A DNA stretch of 64,000 nucleotides from Pholiota molesta (lineage: Eukaryota > Basidiomycota > Agaricomycetes > Agaricales > Strophariaceae): NCBI GenBank assembly GCA_014925825.1, contig JACGCK010000019.1:124001-188000 (forward strand). Direction: 5' to 3'. The notes beneath the pieces are model-generated. The model was not told where the DNA came from and made no database searches. It saw only the letters and a list, made by a program, of their open reading frames with translations. The position numbers and the translations under genes are program-made. Of this stretch, positions 10,501-20,032 are shown one piece after another (positions within the stretch are counted from its first letter, which is position 1; the number at the start of each line of letters is the position of its first letter).

Positions 10501-12808
10501 TGATCAAGATACACGAATGAATACGTACCAGACACCGATGTCGACCACCCAATCTTTCAGAAACTACACACCGACGATGAGCCGCGAACGAAACAGAAGA
10601 AGAAAAAACTAAAAACGTACCTCTGCTCGATACGATGACTTCATCACTCGTTTCCAATCAATGTCCTGGTACATTGGGGCCATAGTAACAAGACACGCCA
10701 GCGGGTTATTGGGATGGACCGCCAAATACTTGCACGCCCTCCGCGCATCCGCAGGGTCCGCAAAAGTGATAAAGGCTGTCGACACTGGATCGTAGTCCGT
10801 CACCATCTTCGACCGGTTCTCCGTAATCAGCGACGTCAGCAAATTAAGTTTCGCCGTGTAGTAGTCGATCGAGGGCACGACCTTGCCTCGGAACAGATGA
10901 CTGAGGTTGACGAGCGGCTGGTACGCGTCGAGGCTGGTGCGCGGCAGCGAGAGCAACGCCTCCCACACCGTCTGCTCGCCCCCAAACGCATGCGTCCGTG
11001 GAGACGACGCCGTCGGCGATGGCGGGTACGCAGCGACGTTCACATGCGACTCCGAGTCCTCCGAGCCCTGCGTGCGCAGCTTCTTGAACGCCTGCCGCGA
11101 CGTCCGCGAGACCGCCTTCTTCGAGCGCGTCGACAGCGACCGCTGCGTCCCGAACGCCTCCACGAACGGGCCCAGCACCGCGATCAGCTGCTCCATCCGC
11201 TCCTCCTCGTCGACCGTGCCCTCCTCCTGCGGCTCGCCGCGCTCCGCATCGACGTCCGCCGCTGCCGCCGCCGCCGCGTGCGCTTTCGCGACCGACCGCC
11301 GCTTCCGCACGATCTCCATCGACTTCGAGGCCACCTGCCCGATCGGCTTGTTCGCGGCCTTGCGCTCCATGGCCGCCTTCACCGCCGTCAGCGCCTTGTT
11401 CGCCAGCTTCACGTGCGCCGCCTCGAGGAGCGCCAGGATCGTCTCGCGGCGCTCCAGCAGAGAGGCGAGCTCCGTCATCTTGCGCGCGACGACGACGCGC
11501 TCGATAATCGGGATATCGCGGTCCAGTATCTTTCTCGAACCAGACCTCTTGGGCGTTGTCTTATTGCCCTCCTTTCCCTCCTCGGACTGCTCGTCTTGGT
11601 CCTTATGGATGAGGGGCTTAATAGGGAGGCGATCGGGTATCTGCTTCGCGCGATGGAACAGGAACGCAAGCGACTTGTTCAGGAACCCCGGCTGCGTCGA
11701 CGACGTGATCCCCATGGATGGTTTCCCCACCTTGCGCGTCATGTAGTACTCGAAATATTGCTGCAGCGCCTTCTCATTGCGCAGCGACGAAGGGATGTTG
11801 GAGACCATGATCGTGCGCAATCGCAGCCCTTTGACCGGCGCGTCTCGTGTGCGCGAGGGCACGTCCTTGAAGGCGTATTGCGGGTGAGGGTGTTCGTAAT
11901 AGGTGTTATCCGCTTCTTTCAGCCCTTCTGGCATTTCCGCCCCGCGCTTGGCAGCTGCCTGAAGATTAGCAGCGCGCAATCTGAACGTCCCGTTCACTAT
12001 CCAGAACAAAGTTCCCATCCACGAAAGGGTAATCCAGATTAAAAGGCAGACATGGATCCACAGCAGGGAAAGACCCTTTTCCGTGCCCACCAGCGAAGAT
12101 ATGGAGGCACGGGTCATCGATTTGGGCGAAATGGCGTCGTCGGAGAATTCGACGTGGATAGGAAACAGGATGGGGAAAGTTGTGCAAAATTGGAGCAGGG
12201 AGAACCAGACTGGTCTATAATTAGATCATTACAACTGGAGCCTTTAGCAGAAGAAGACGCACAGCAGCCTCGCAGGAAGCGTATGTAGAGCGTCGCATCC
12301 AGCCCCCGCAGCTCGTTCAGTTTCTCCTCTGGAAAGTCGATGGCCTGCTTGACCCATGATAGTGGCCAGCCCGCGGGCGACGGCGGTGACGGAAATCTAG
12401 AATCCCATCAGCATTGTTCGAAAATCGGCACATCTGACAGCGTTGATAACTCGGAACTGAGGTACTTACCTAGCCCACGATCTTCCTTGATAGAGACTAG
12501 GTGCATTGTAATAGTGTGAGACGAGTGTTCGCGGCGGCAAGGACGATGTGCACTCACTAGCCAAATTCCCAGGATTCCCTGCTCCCCAGCCCGACGCCTG
12601 GCTCGAGCAATGCCTTGCCCCGCCGCCGCCGCTTCATGAGTTCCTGGCCCGATATGCATAATACTGCGATTCCGAGGCCAATGACAGACTGATTGACAAG
12701 ACCACTATAGGAGGTTGGGTTAGAAGGTGGTCCTTTCTGCTTTTCCGACGCCTAGAGCACGCCGCACCTGTAGTTCTTCGAGAATGGCCGTGTCTGGATA
12801 TCACCCAT
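7592..12808 (-). CDS. CSC1/OSCA1-like stress-gated cation channel (DUF221 family)
   Basis: A multi-pass membrane protein of about 1421 residues in roughly 16 exons. The start is ATG at 12808 (MGDIQTRPFSKNYS); the first intron is 12767-12705. The exon series 12808-12768, 12704-12558, 12496-12470, 12396-12263, 12209-10621, 10563-10529, 10469-10382, 10327-9997, 9939-9895, about 9778-9748, 9673-9627, 9570-9466, 9397-9381, 9327-9232, 9175-9081 and 9029-7592 keeps one frame. Only the 31-nt exon near 9760 is uncertain. Domains in order: the N-terminal RSN1_TM region with ESWEFGYLYQGRSW and YIRFLRGCFWF (residues 1-190), the cytosolic PHM7_cyt loop (about 190-640), the seven-helix RSN1_7TM/DUF221 core (about 640-940, including WLPNHTL), and a 480-residue cytosolic tail with the PHM7_ext motif NPFYTRTIDNVLWLPRNP followed by a Ser-rich disordered end. 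Family members are osmosensitive calcium-permeable channels of the plasma membrane. Confidence 0.93.
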
Positions 12809-13189
12809 TCGTTGTTGGATAAAATTCAACAAGAAATCAAGTGTGGGCTGACATGAAGATGATGGACGGGAAAAACAAGTGGGACGAGCCCTTGCATTAC
12901 ACGCCCAAAATGGCAACAGATTCGGCATCACGTATATTTTTATTCCGCCGAAAGCCCTGTCCGCTCCAAGTCCATACATGTTGCAGAAACTAGCCATGAA
13001 GAACCTTTGTATTGACACAAGTCGTGATACAAAGAAGGTTCGACGTCATATATATAGCCACGAAGTCGTGGAGCATGCGCACCAAAGATGGCAGAATAAG
13101 CCAAACAAAACTAACGGTCGGGCGAGACAAGGCGAGATGAATTCAGAATAGATTGCAAGAACTCTACATAACAATACTCTACTTGGTCC
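12809..13189. other. Upstream region of the CSC1-like gene
   Basis: These 381 bases separate the CSC1 start codon from the stop codon of the NDUFS4 gene, both on the minus strand. They should hold the CSC1 promoter and the NDUFS4 3' UTR. A TATATATA-like run lies at 13049-13056. No coding feature is convincing. Confidence 0.5.
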
Positions 13190-13952
13190 TCAAATCCTGA
13201 GTTTGTGAGGCTTGTAAACATAGTTCTCCGCGTAATTCTTTGGCGGGATCCTCTTGACGGCGGGTTGTTGGCTGCAAGATATGAATGAGGCCCCGGGCCG
13301 TGGAACGGTGGGGGGAGACAACAACGTACACAAAGTAATTCCATCCTAAGCAGACACAAAAGAGGCACACAACAGCGTCAGTTCATCTCTCGCTCTCGAA
13401 CACATCAATTTGCAATTCCTCACCTTGTTTCTCGGCAAAGTGAACTGCATCCTCCTTGCTTCGGAACGAAATGCGTGTTCCCTGCATGTAATCCGCGCTT
13501 GTGAAGGAACAAATATCAGCACCGCATGAAACCACAACCTAAACCAGACTCACGAGCTGCCCATCCCATAAGAGGGTTCTCCCATCGCGCACTCCCAGGC
13601 AGGATGTCAAAGTCAATGCGCCAGCGCTCAGTCTTTGCAGAGCCAGACTGCATCGTGTTGCGGGTAGGTTGGAAGATACGCACGGAGCGGTGCTGGAGCT
13701 CCTCTACAGGCCACTTGAGCTGGGAAACGCATTCCGGAAACACCAATACGCACCTGGTGCACCGCTGATCACATCGGCGGGGAGCACATCGCGGGTAGGC
13801 GGGACCACGATCTCGCCCGACTTGTGCTCTCCTGGGCTCGGCACGGGTTTCGAGCTGTCGGATGCGACGCCGCGCACAAGAGTAGGGACCACCGCCAGGC
13901 CCGACCGCCGTGCTAATGATGTCGATTGGGCGCAGGCCCTCAGCAAAGCCAT
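13190..13952 (-). CDS. NDUFS4: NADH:ubiquinone oxidoreductase 18-21 kDa subunit, NDUFS4 type
   Basis: This is an accessory subunit of mitochondrial complex I, on the matrix side near the electron-input module. ATG at 13952 opens with a basic, Arg/Ser-rich leader (MALLRACAQSTSLARRSG) of the mitochondrial targeting type. Exons are 13952-13754, 13703 to about 13550, 13497-13424, 13345-13330 and 13271-13190, giving about 174 residues, usual for the family. Conserved NDUFS4 signatures are visible: VRIFQPTRNTMQSG, WRIDFD, ENPLMGW, ADYMQGTRISFRSKEDAV and, near the end, KRIPPKNYAENYVYKPHKLR. The junction after ENPLMGWAA does not join in frame with the obvious GTGAGT donor: it needs either the nearby GTCTGG site or one extra G. 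This may be one of the single-base losses seen across the window. Confidence 0.93.
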
Positions 13953-14856
13953 AATATGTGTGGAATGCTCTTGGAATCCTTTGGAAGTCTGTACAAGCCA
14001 TTGCGAACTTGACACAGAACTTTGCACATGTTTGTTTTAGATGTCAACGGGGTTTCCCCCGCCTCCCGGTAGCGAGTCTGACAACTTGAAGACCTACCAC
14101 ATCCATATTGTTACCTGTCGGGCCTACCTTTCTTAATTCCTCACAGCGTTTTGGTTTTCAGACTATCTGCGACTGACAAACTTGATGCCACCTTGGGATG
14201 CCGTACTCTCACGCTGTACTGATGAACTTATTTGGCGTTTTCTCTGATTCCTTGGGCCTCGGGCTTTTGAGCGGAACAGTGGTATCTCTACCTATCTCTA
14301 TCTCTTCAGCGACTAGGTGCTAGTAGAGGTGTCAGCTATCCTTTGAATTTAAATGCTCTTGACCGTATATTCGTACGGGGAAAACTGAGCATCCAAATTG
14401 CATCTCCTAGTCACCTTGTGCCAGCCTTGAATGACTCGCTTTTGCGTGGGCACCGTGGTTCTTCTAGATTCTCTCCTGTGTCCGGTCTCTTTGATACTTG
14501 GATGCCCGAAAATGAATCTCAACAGAAATCTGCCGGTCTAGCCTACTTATGGACAGCGGGGTTTTTGTATTTTTATTATACATCAATCCAAGCGCAACGC
14601 CCACGACTTCAGCTTGTTATCGATGAAATTAATTTGATATCGCAAGACCGAACCCTTCACTCCTTTATCCATTTGAGCAGGACAGAACCAGAGGACCCCA
14701 TTTTAACCGTCGCCGCTAGTCGCCGCCTTAGATACACCCGAAACTCCACAGATCTTGCGCTTGAAAACACCTTACTTGGTACGTCTCTAGAAAAATCCGT
14801 GAGTCGGCTGGCGTGCAACCATGTGCCTCCACCACTGCACGCGAGTGAGCCACTCC
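13953..14856. other. Intergenic stretch, no supported gene
   Basis: The region holds the NDUFS4 promoter and an open frame at 14343-14876 that has no early ATG (it opens at TTG) and runs into dispersed element copy 2. Its conceptual product matches no family I recognise. I therefore annotate no gene here. Confidence 0.5.
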
Positions 14857-16201
14857 CTTGGGAGGATAACGATTGAGGCTGGGGCCAAACAGAACCATCC
14901 ACTCAAAAATCTATATAAACCCCTCGCCCCCTCGTCCTTTTCTTTACTCAAACGGCGACCATCTCCGTCTTCGAGCCGCTCTGCACTGGGTGATTCTACC
15001 AAATCATCACTCCTTACCGCACACCATATCGCCCATGCCCACTGCCCACTCACTGAAAAGATCGGTCGTCGTTCCAGGCGGGTGATCATGCACTCATCGT
15101 GAGTGCTCGTTCCTTTGTATGATGCTTCGACATTTCTAACGATTCATGTTATAGACGCGGGTAGTCTGATAACTTCGACTATCCTGCATGCACCCCTACC
15201 CAATACCACTGGCATATGCCTTCTTGGCTACGCCACACCACATCCTTAAATCACGGAAACGTGTCGCGCACCAATGCTAGGTGTGTGTAGTGGACGATGA
15301 CGCCTCGACTGTACGTGATTGCGATGACCTGTGGGCCTTTCTAATTGGCTCGCTCGTGTAGATTTGCCACCACTCGGCGTTCATCGTCCCCTCCATGTTC
15401 TTTTTGGCCCGGCTGACTTCGTACAGATCATGCTTTGAGGTAAGGCGTGAATAGCAGGCACATCAAATTGTACAGGTGCGCCCTCTCCCATCTTCTTATT
15501 GTATCTATCTTAATGTGTTTGAATATCCAGATGACGATGCCTGTCTCGATTGCTATGAATATGTTCCGCTTTCAATTTCTCCACCACCATTTTATTCGTT
15601 TTTATCATCTTTCCCACCCGACCATTGCCCCCTGTCAGCCATCGTAGCGATTCAAGAAGACGTTTGGACCTTCAAAACACGGGACGGATTGAGGCCAAGG
15701 GCTCCGTTGGAGTTCCTGGCCGAAGGCAATATTCCCGGCTACCGCCAGAGTCCAACCGGACTCTGCTATGTAGGTATAGCCGGGTGAGCGCCGTCTCGCT
15801 CTCGCCCTGTTGCGCAGAGTTGAAGGTCTTTCCACCCTCACCCTCCGGGGTGGAATAGAACGCACGGAGCAGGCTCCTCTGGCTTATGATAATTCGGGCA
15901 TGAGGAGCAGAATTCTGCGATGGTAATATGACAATGTTAAAGTGGCAATGGTTTTCGCATATCTTTACCTCTTTTTCCCAACCTATTTCAATACATTTAG
16001 TCTACCCCCGAAAGGGGCCAATGCACTTCGGCGCCTGTGTGATTTCGACATTAAGCTGTGCGCGATACTAATTTTTCTTACCCTTTTCGGCTTTGTCCCT
16101 TGCGACCCCCAATGACGATTCAGCCTCTAGTGTCAGGCATTGTGCACATGTTTAGATTGGATGACTTGCGTCGCAGTGTGAGCGCTGCGCACTGATGCTG
16201 A
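14857..16201 (+). repeat. Dispersed element, copy 2 (about 1.35 kb)
   Basis: Direct-repeat partner of 5739-7112. The TATA box (14912-14919), the intron-like borders, the TCCACCC/GGGTGGA stem and the C4-GAAA-G4 hairpin are conserved. The TTCG hairpin carries one change (GCAC instead of GCGC on the left side). The left end sits in CTCCCTTGGGAG, itself self-complementary. The right end falls at GATGCTGA, beyond which the two copies diverge. A permease fragment without its 5' end begins about 440 bases downstream. Confidence 0.85.
14912..14919 (+). promoter_or_regulatory. TATA box of dispersed element copy 2
   Basis: TATATAAA followed by a C-rich tract, at the position matching TATTTAA in copy 1. 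Confidence 0.5.
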
Positions 16202-16644
16202 AGCCTCTTTCTATTTTTAGGTTGGGCGCTTATAGCTAGGGTTGTCCCTCATTGTTCCTTGCTCAATGCCTCATTCAATCGACCTTCTGGTCTCAGGCAA
16301 TTGAACCAGGATTCAATTTATCTGATTATCTATTTGGGCTTTGCTAGTCTCTGTACCACCAGGGCAATATATTGAAGGTAGTTGAAGAACAGTATCACCC
16401 AGGGGAGAAATCAGAACAGTGGGTATTCCAAGACGTCGAAAAGGTGGCCTGCCAACCATATATAAGAGGCCTACGGGCCTACGTGAGGGACGGAAATTTG
16501 TTGAAAGTTGGTTGAAAGCGATCAGTGCCAACTTTTGAGGCGTGGGATTCCCCATCAATGTTTTTACGGACCGAGGCTTGTTGGCTGTGAGTAGCGCCTT
16601 CAACATTGTAGGTGGCCGAGTCATTGTCTGAAGAATTTGGCCAC
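16202..16644. other. Junction between dispersed element and permease fragment
   Basis: No feature is recognised. The N-terminal third expected of the downstream permease cannot be found here in any frame, which suggests that it was lost or replaced. Confidence 0.5.
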
Positions 16645-18391
16645 AGACAGCAATAGTATTGGTTACATTTCCGGTTTCGCATCTGTCGACTATGCGACCA
16701 CGCTCCAAATATTCGCCGCGGTCACAATCGGAACTAATGGTGCATTCGTTCCGACGACTGGTCAAATTTAGTAAGTTATACTGTATACACATATCAAACA
16801 CATATATGTGTTTAGTATAGGGTGCTAATATAATATTTAAAATAGTGGTTTATTCTGTGGCCTCATTATGTTCCATGCCCTACTTGCCAGTATGGCGACC
16901 AAACTTATTGCTCGGATTCAAGTATTTTATATGGCCCTTAATATCCTGTACGCAAAATTTCCGACTGCGTGCGCCGTGCACGTTGATGTAGCTCACGATG
17001 TTCTCACAGAATCTTCGTTGGCTTGTTGATAGCGCTACCCGTTTCTACGCCTCCGGAGTTCAAGAACTCAGCGAGCTATGTTTTCGGACATTTTGAAAAT
17101 TGTATGGATAATTCTTTGCATATGCGATCTCTTTCTCTGACGGAATATTTATGCTCAGTATCTCTCTGGCCAAGCGGATTTGCGTTCTTACTTTCTTTCC
17201 TGGCTCCAGCATGGGTGATCGGCGGTACTGATTCTAGCGTACATATTAGCGAGGAGGTCAAAAACGCCAATGTCGCTGTGCCACGAGCTATGATCCTGTC
17301 TACCGCTTTGGGCTGCATATTTGGATGGGGTACGTCTATGTTTTCATCATATAAAGACACAGTCTGATTTGGCCATCTATAGCCTTTACCGTCTCCGTTG
17401 CGTTCAATATGGGCACGGATATGCCAGCCATTCTTGACAACCCCATCGGCCAACCCATGGCTACGGTATGTCGCCTTTATGGTATAACTGCTACGAACGT
17501 CTTTTGATACGACAGATAAAAGATTATTTTCAACAGTCTAGGCTTCAAGGGGACCCTTGCTGTCTGGAGCTTGATTATCATTACCATGTAAGTCTCACCT
17601 CAAATTGCCCGATCTTAGCGCTAGCTTGTGCTTACATTTACGACAGCAACATGTCATCCATGAACCTCGTACGTACATATCCGGCTCAAATCATTAAGTA
17701 TGAAATTTATTCAGGCCTCATCGCAGCTCGTGGCCACCTCTCGCCAGATATTTGCCTTTTCTCGCGACGGCGCGCTCCCCTTGTCGAAATATCTGTACCG
17801 CATTAACTCGTCCACTGGAACGCCTGTTGTCGCTGTCGTGGTCTCTGCCACATGCGCTATGCTTCTGGGACTTCTTTCCTTCGCTGGCCCTGGTGCGATT
17901 AACGCCATCTTCACCATGGGTATCATCTGCATTTACGCCGCATACTCCGTCCCCATTGCTGCCCGCCATCTCGGAGGTCAGAACTTCACGCCTGGACCTT
18001 TCAACCTTGGTAAACTGGTAAGAGTTGGTGTCTAGTAAGCTGTAGAATAGTGGCTAAATACACTTCGCAGGCCCCATTCGTCGCTTTCACGGCTGTGGGC
18101 TTCATGTGCATGATGGTTGTTGTTCTCATCTTCCCCTCCGAGACTGCGCCCACTGCCCAGACCATGAACTACTCAGTGGTTGTCGTCGGTGGAATTCTTT
18201 TCCTCAGCACAACCTACTACTTCTTGCCAGTCATCGGTGGAAGGCATTGGTTCACCGGACCTGTCCGCACTGTAGACGACCCAGCGTCGCTCAAGGCAGC
18301 GACACACTGTCAGAGAAAGAAAGCGAGCACCTTCAAAATTGAGTTTGCGTCTAATTCCCATAACCTCGCCATCATGTTGTTAGTCTGTTGA
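16645..18391 (+). pseudogene. Amino-acid permease (APC superfamily, GABA/choline permease type), 5'-truncated
   Basis: The sequence picks up in the middle of an APC-superfamily transporter, at a segment corresponding to helices 3-4 of the family (SNSIGYISGFASVDYATTLQ). It continues in frame through about nine exons to a TGA at 18389-18391. Recognisable stretches are GLFCGLIMFHALLASMATKL, FAFLLSFLAPAWVIGGTDSS followed by VHISEEVKNANVAVPRA (the family's conserved loop), QLVATSRQIFAFSRDGALP and PVVAVVVSATCAMLLGLLSF. About 110 N-terminal residues, including helices 1-2, are missing. Upstream lies unrelated sequence and then dispersed element copy 2. The remaining reading frame is clean, so the truncation may be recent. 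Intact members import amino acids or GABA across the plasma membrane; this copy is unlikely to work unless a distant 5' exon exists. Confidence 0.75.
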
Positions 18392-18594
18392 GGAAGAGAC
18401 TCCATTCACAATCGGGAGGGGCACATTTGGAGCCGTTGGAAGGACGGGGTAGGTTGAACTGGATAATCAGAGAAAGGCCTAGTGGAGCCAAAAATCATAA
18501 CAGCAGTGTATTTGTACAAGGACTTGCAATCGAATAGCTAGCGGATACTTAATTCAAGGTCCTGAGATGAATTCTATGCAAGACCTGTTCAATG

Positions 18595-19256
18595 TTACCG
18601 CGAGTTAGAGCAGTAGAGAGAAGGAAGAACCCGCGCACCAATGACTCCGCAGGCGGCTCGAGCTCCTGCTTTCCAGTCTTGAGAGATTCTTCGTCGTTTC
18701 CTCGGCCAAGATCATCAGTACCCTACAATACAGACAGCAATGAGCAAAAACATGACTTCGTGCTTGATGCAATAAAGCTCACGGCATGAACCACGACAGA
18801 GCGGCTTCGTTCATTGAAAAAATCAATACATTATCGCCAGTTTAAAGAGATCATAAAGCAACTCACCCAACAATGCTGGTCAAACCTCAATGAAATCAAC
18901 TTGTCCGTCACACAAAGCTGGCCTCGCCCGAAGCATCGCTCTTATATTGCCAGGTCCCTACATGTCTTTTAGGTCATCCGGAGCACCGTGATCTTGCCGA
19001 ACGGGTTGAAATGCGCTCCTGCGGAAGCGCAACCGCCGCTCAGGTCGCCAGAAACGCTGTACATCAAGTGCGCGTAAGGAGAATCGCAGGTTTATTTGAG
19101 TTTCAAACACGTACTGTACATGGAACCTCGCAATGCATTTGGTGTAAGTCCCTTGATACTTCCAGTGACTGTCACCGGTTTACCCAAGGAAGACTGTTCG
19201 AAGGTCACCGTTCCAGTCACTGGAGAATCGCCTTGTAATACAACCACGGCCTTCAT
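18595..19256 (-). CDS. sod1: Cu/Zn superoxide dismutase, reading frame broken by single-base losses
   Basis: The minus strand encodes a Cu/Zn superoxide dismutase, which converts superoxide to oxygen and peroxide. From ATG at 19256 it reads [20 protein letters not shown] and [20 protein letters not shown], then FHV with the copper-ligand region, [25 protein letters not shown], a RHVGDLGNI-like stretch, [46 protein letters not shown] and a stop near 18595. At least two introns are evident (donor GTACGT near 19115; acceptor TTGTAG near 18725). Several in-frame joins require one extra base, mostly in homopolymers (for example GGTTTCC read as GGTTCC). Because metal-binding and disulfide regions are conserved on both sides of each break, I suspect consensus errors rather than a dead gene. 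The second ligand in the FHVH motif appears as Q at an exon edge, which may be another error. Confidence 0.8.
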
Positions 19257-19309
19257 CGAGAGGATGTTCAAATCGCTGGTAATTTTCGTTGAGATATAGA
19301 TTCATACCT

Positions 19310-19496
19310 TCGTTACCACAGCAGGTGCTTCCGCGAAGAACGATCTGTACCCAAAGAACAGAACCGCGACAGTAAACGCTCCGACAACCCAAGGCTGTAG
19401 CTGGAAGTCTTCTGCTTGTATGAATCCATGATATGTTAGGCTTCCGATCTCCGAGACGCTTGGGAGTTGCTTGAGCAGGAATAGGAAGGGTTTCAC
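19310..19496 (-). other. Possible upstream exon with a membrane-anchor-like helix
   Basis: An open stretch directly upstream of the superoxide dismutase contains WVVGAFTVAVLFFGYRSFF, a good single transmembrane helix, followed by AEAPAVVTK and a GTATGA donor-like site. It could be an alternative 5' exon giving a membrane-tethered SOD, or the end of another small protein. The frame does not join cleanly to the SOD frame as given. Confidence 0.3.
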
Positions 19497-20032
19497 GCGG
19501 AAGGTCGTCGAATTACTAAGTCGCTAATGCCATGGGTGCGGGTGCCACGGTAGAGATGGCGGCTGGATGGCGGCATGAGAGCACGGAATGAGACATATTA
19601 GCGCCGGGCCGAAATGTCCCAAACGCCGATCAGGGTTCGAATAATCGACGCGATTAATCTTGCGCCAATCAGATAGTCAATGTTAACAAGTTTATATGTT
19701 CACCAGGCCAAGTTTTATCTCCATTAGGGTACATATACGGGGATTATGAGGTACATTGAGATAAAGGATTCAAGAGATTAATGCAATTCAGCCCGTCTTG
19801 TGTAATACTTATCACCAATTCGACCCTCGTTAGTAATTTCCTGAGGAGGTGCGAGGTTCAATAAAGCGGATGCTGCCAAATGCTGCAGTACATACAAACA
19901 AAATTATGGGCGTCTCCAAATGAGATATGTCATTCCAACACTCTAACATCTCCTTTCCACTCTAGTACAATCATTACGCCTTTCCGTTCGTTCCGGTCAT
20001 TATCGTCCTTGGGTATTTCATGCAATACTTCG
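19497..20032. other. Intergenic stretch, nothing recognised
   Basis: About 540 bases without family-like coding signal, between two minus-strand genes. It probably contains the SOD promoter and the 3' UTR of the next gene. Confidence 0.5.

Noticed and set aside
10714..12042. 442-codon Arg-rich ORF on the plus strand
   Set aside because: It lies opposite the long CSC1 exon, is extremely rich in Arg and Leu, and is a shadow of the GC-rich coding strand.
14343..14876. 177-codon open frame
   Set aside because: It opens at TTG, not ATG, overlaps the start of dispersed element copy 2, and shows no family features.
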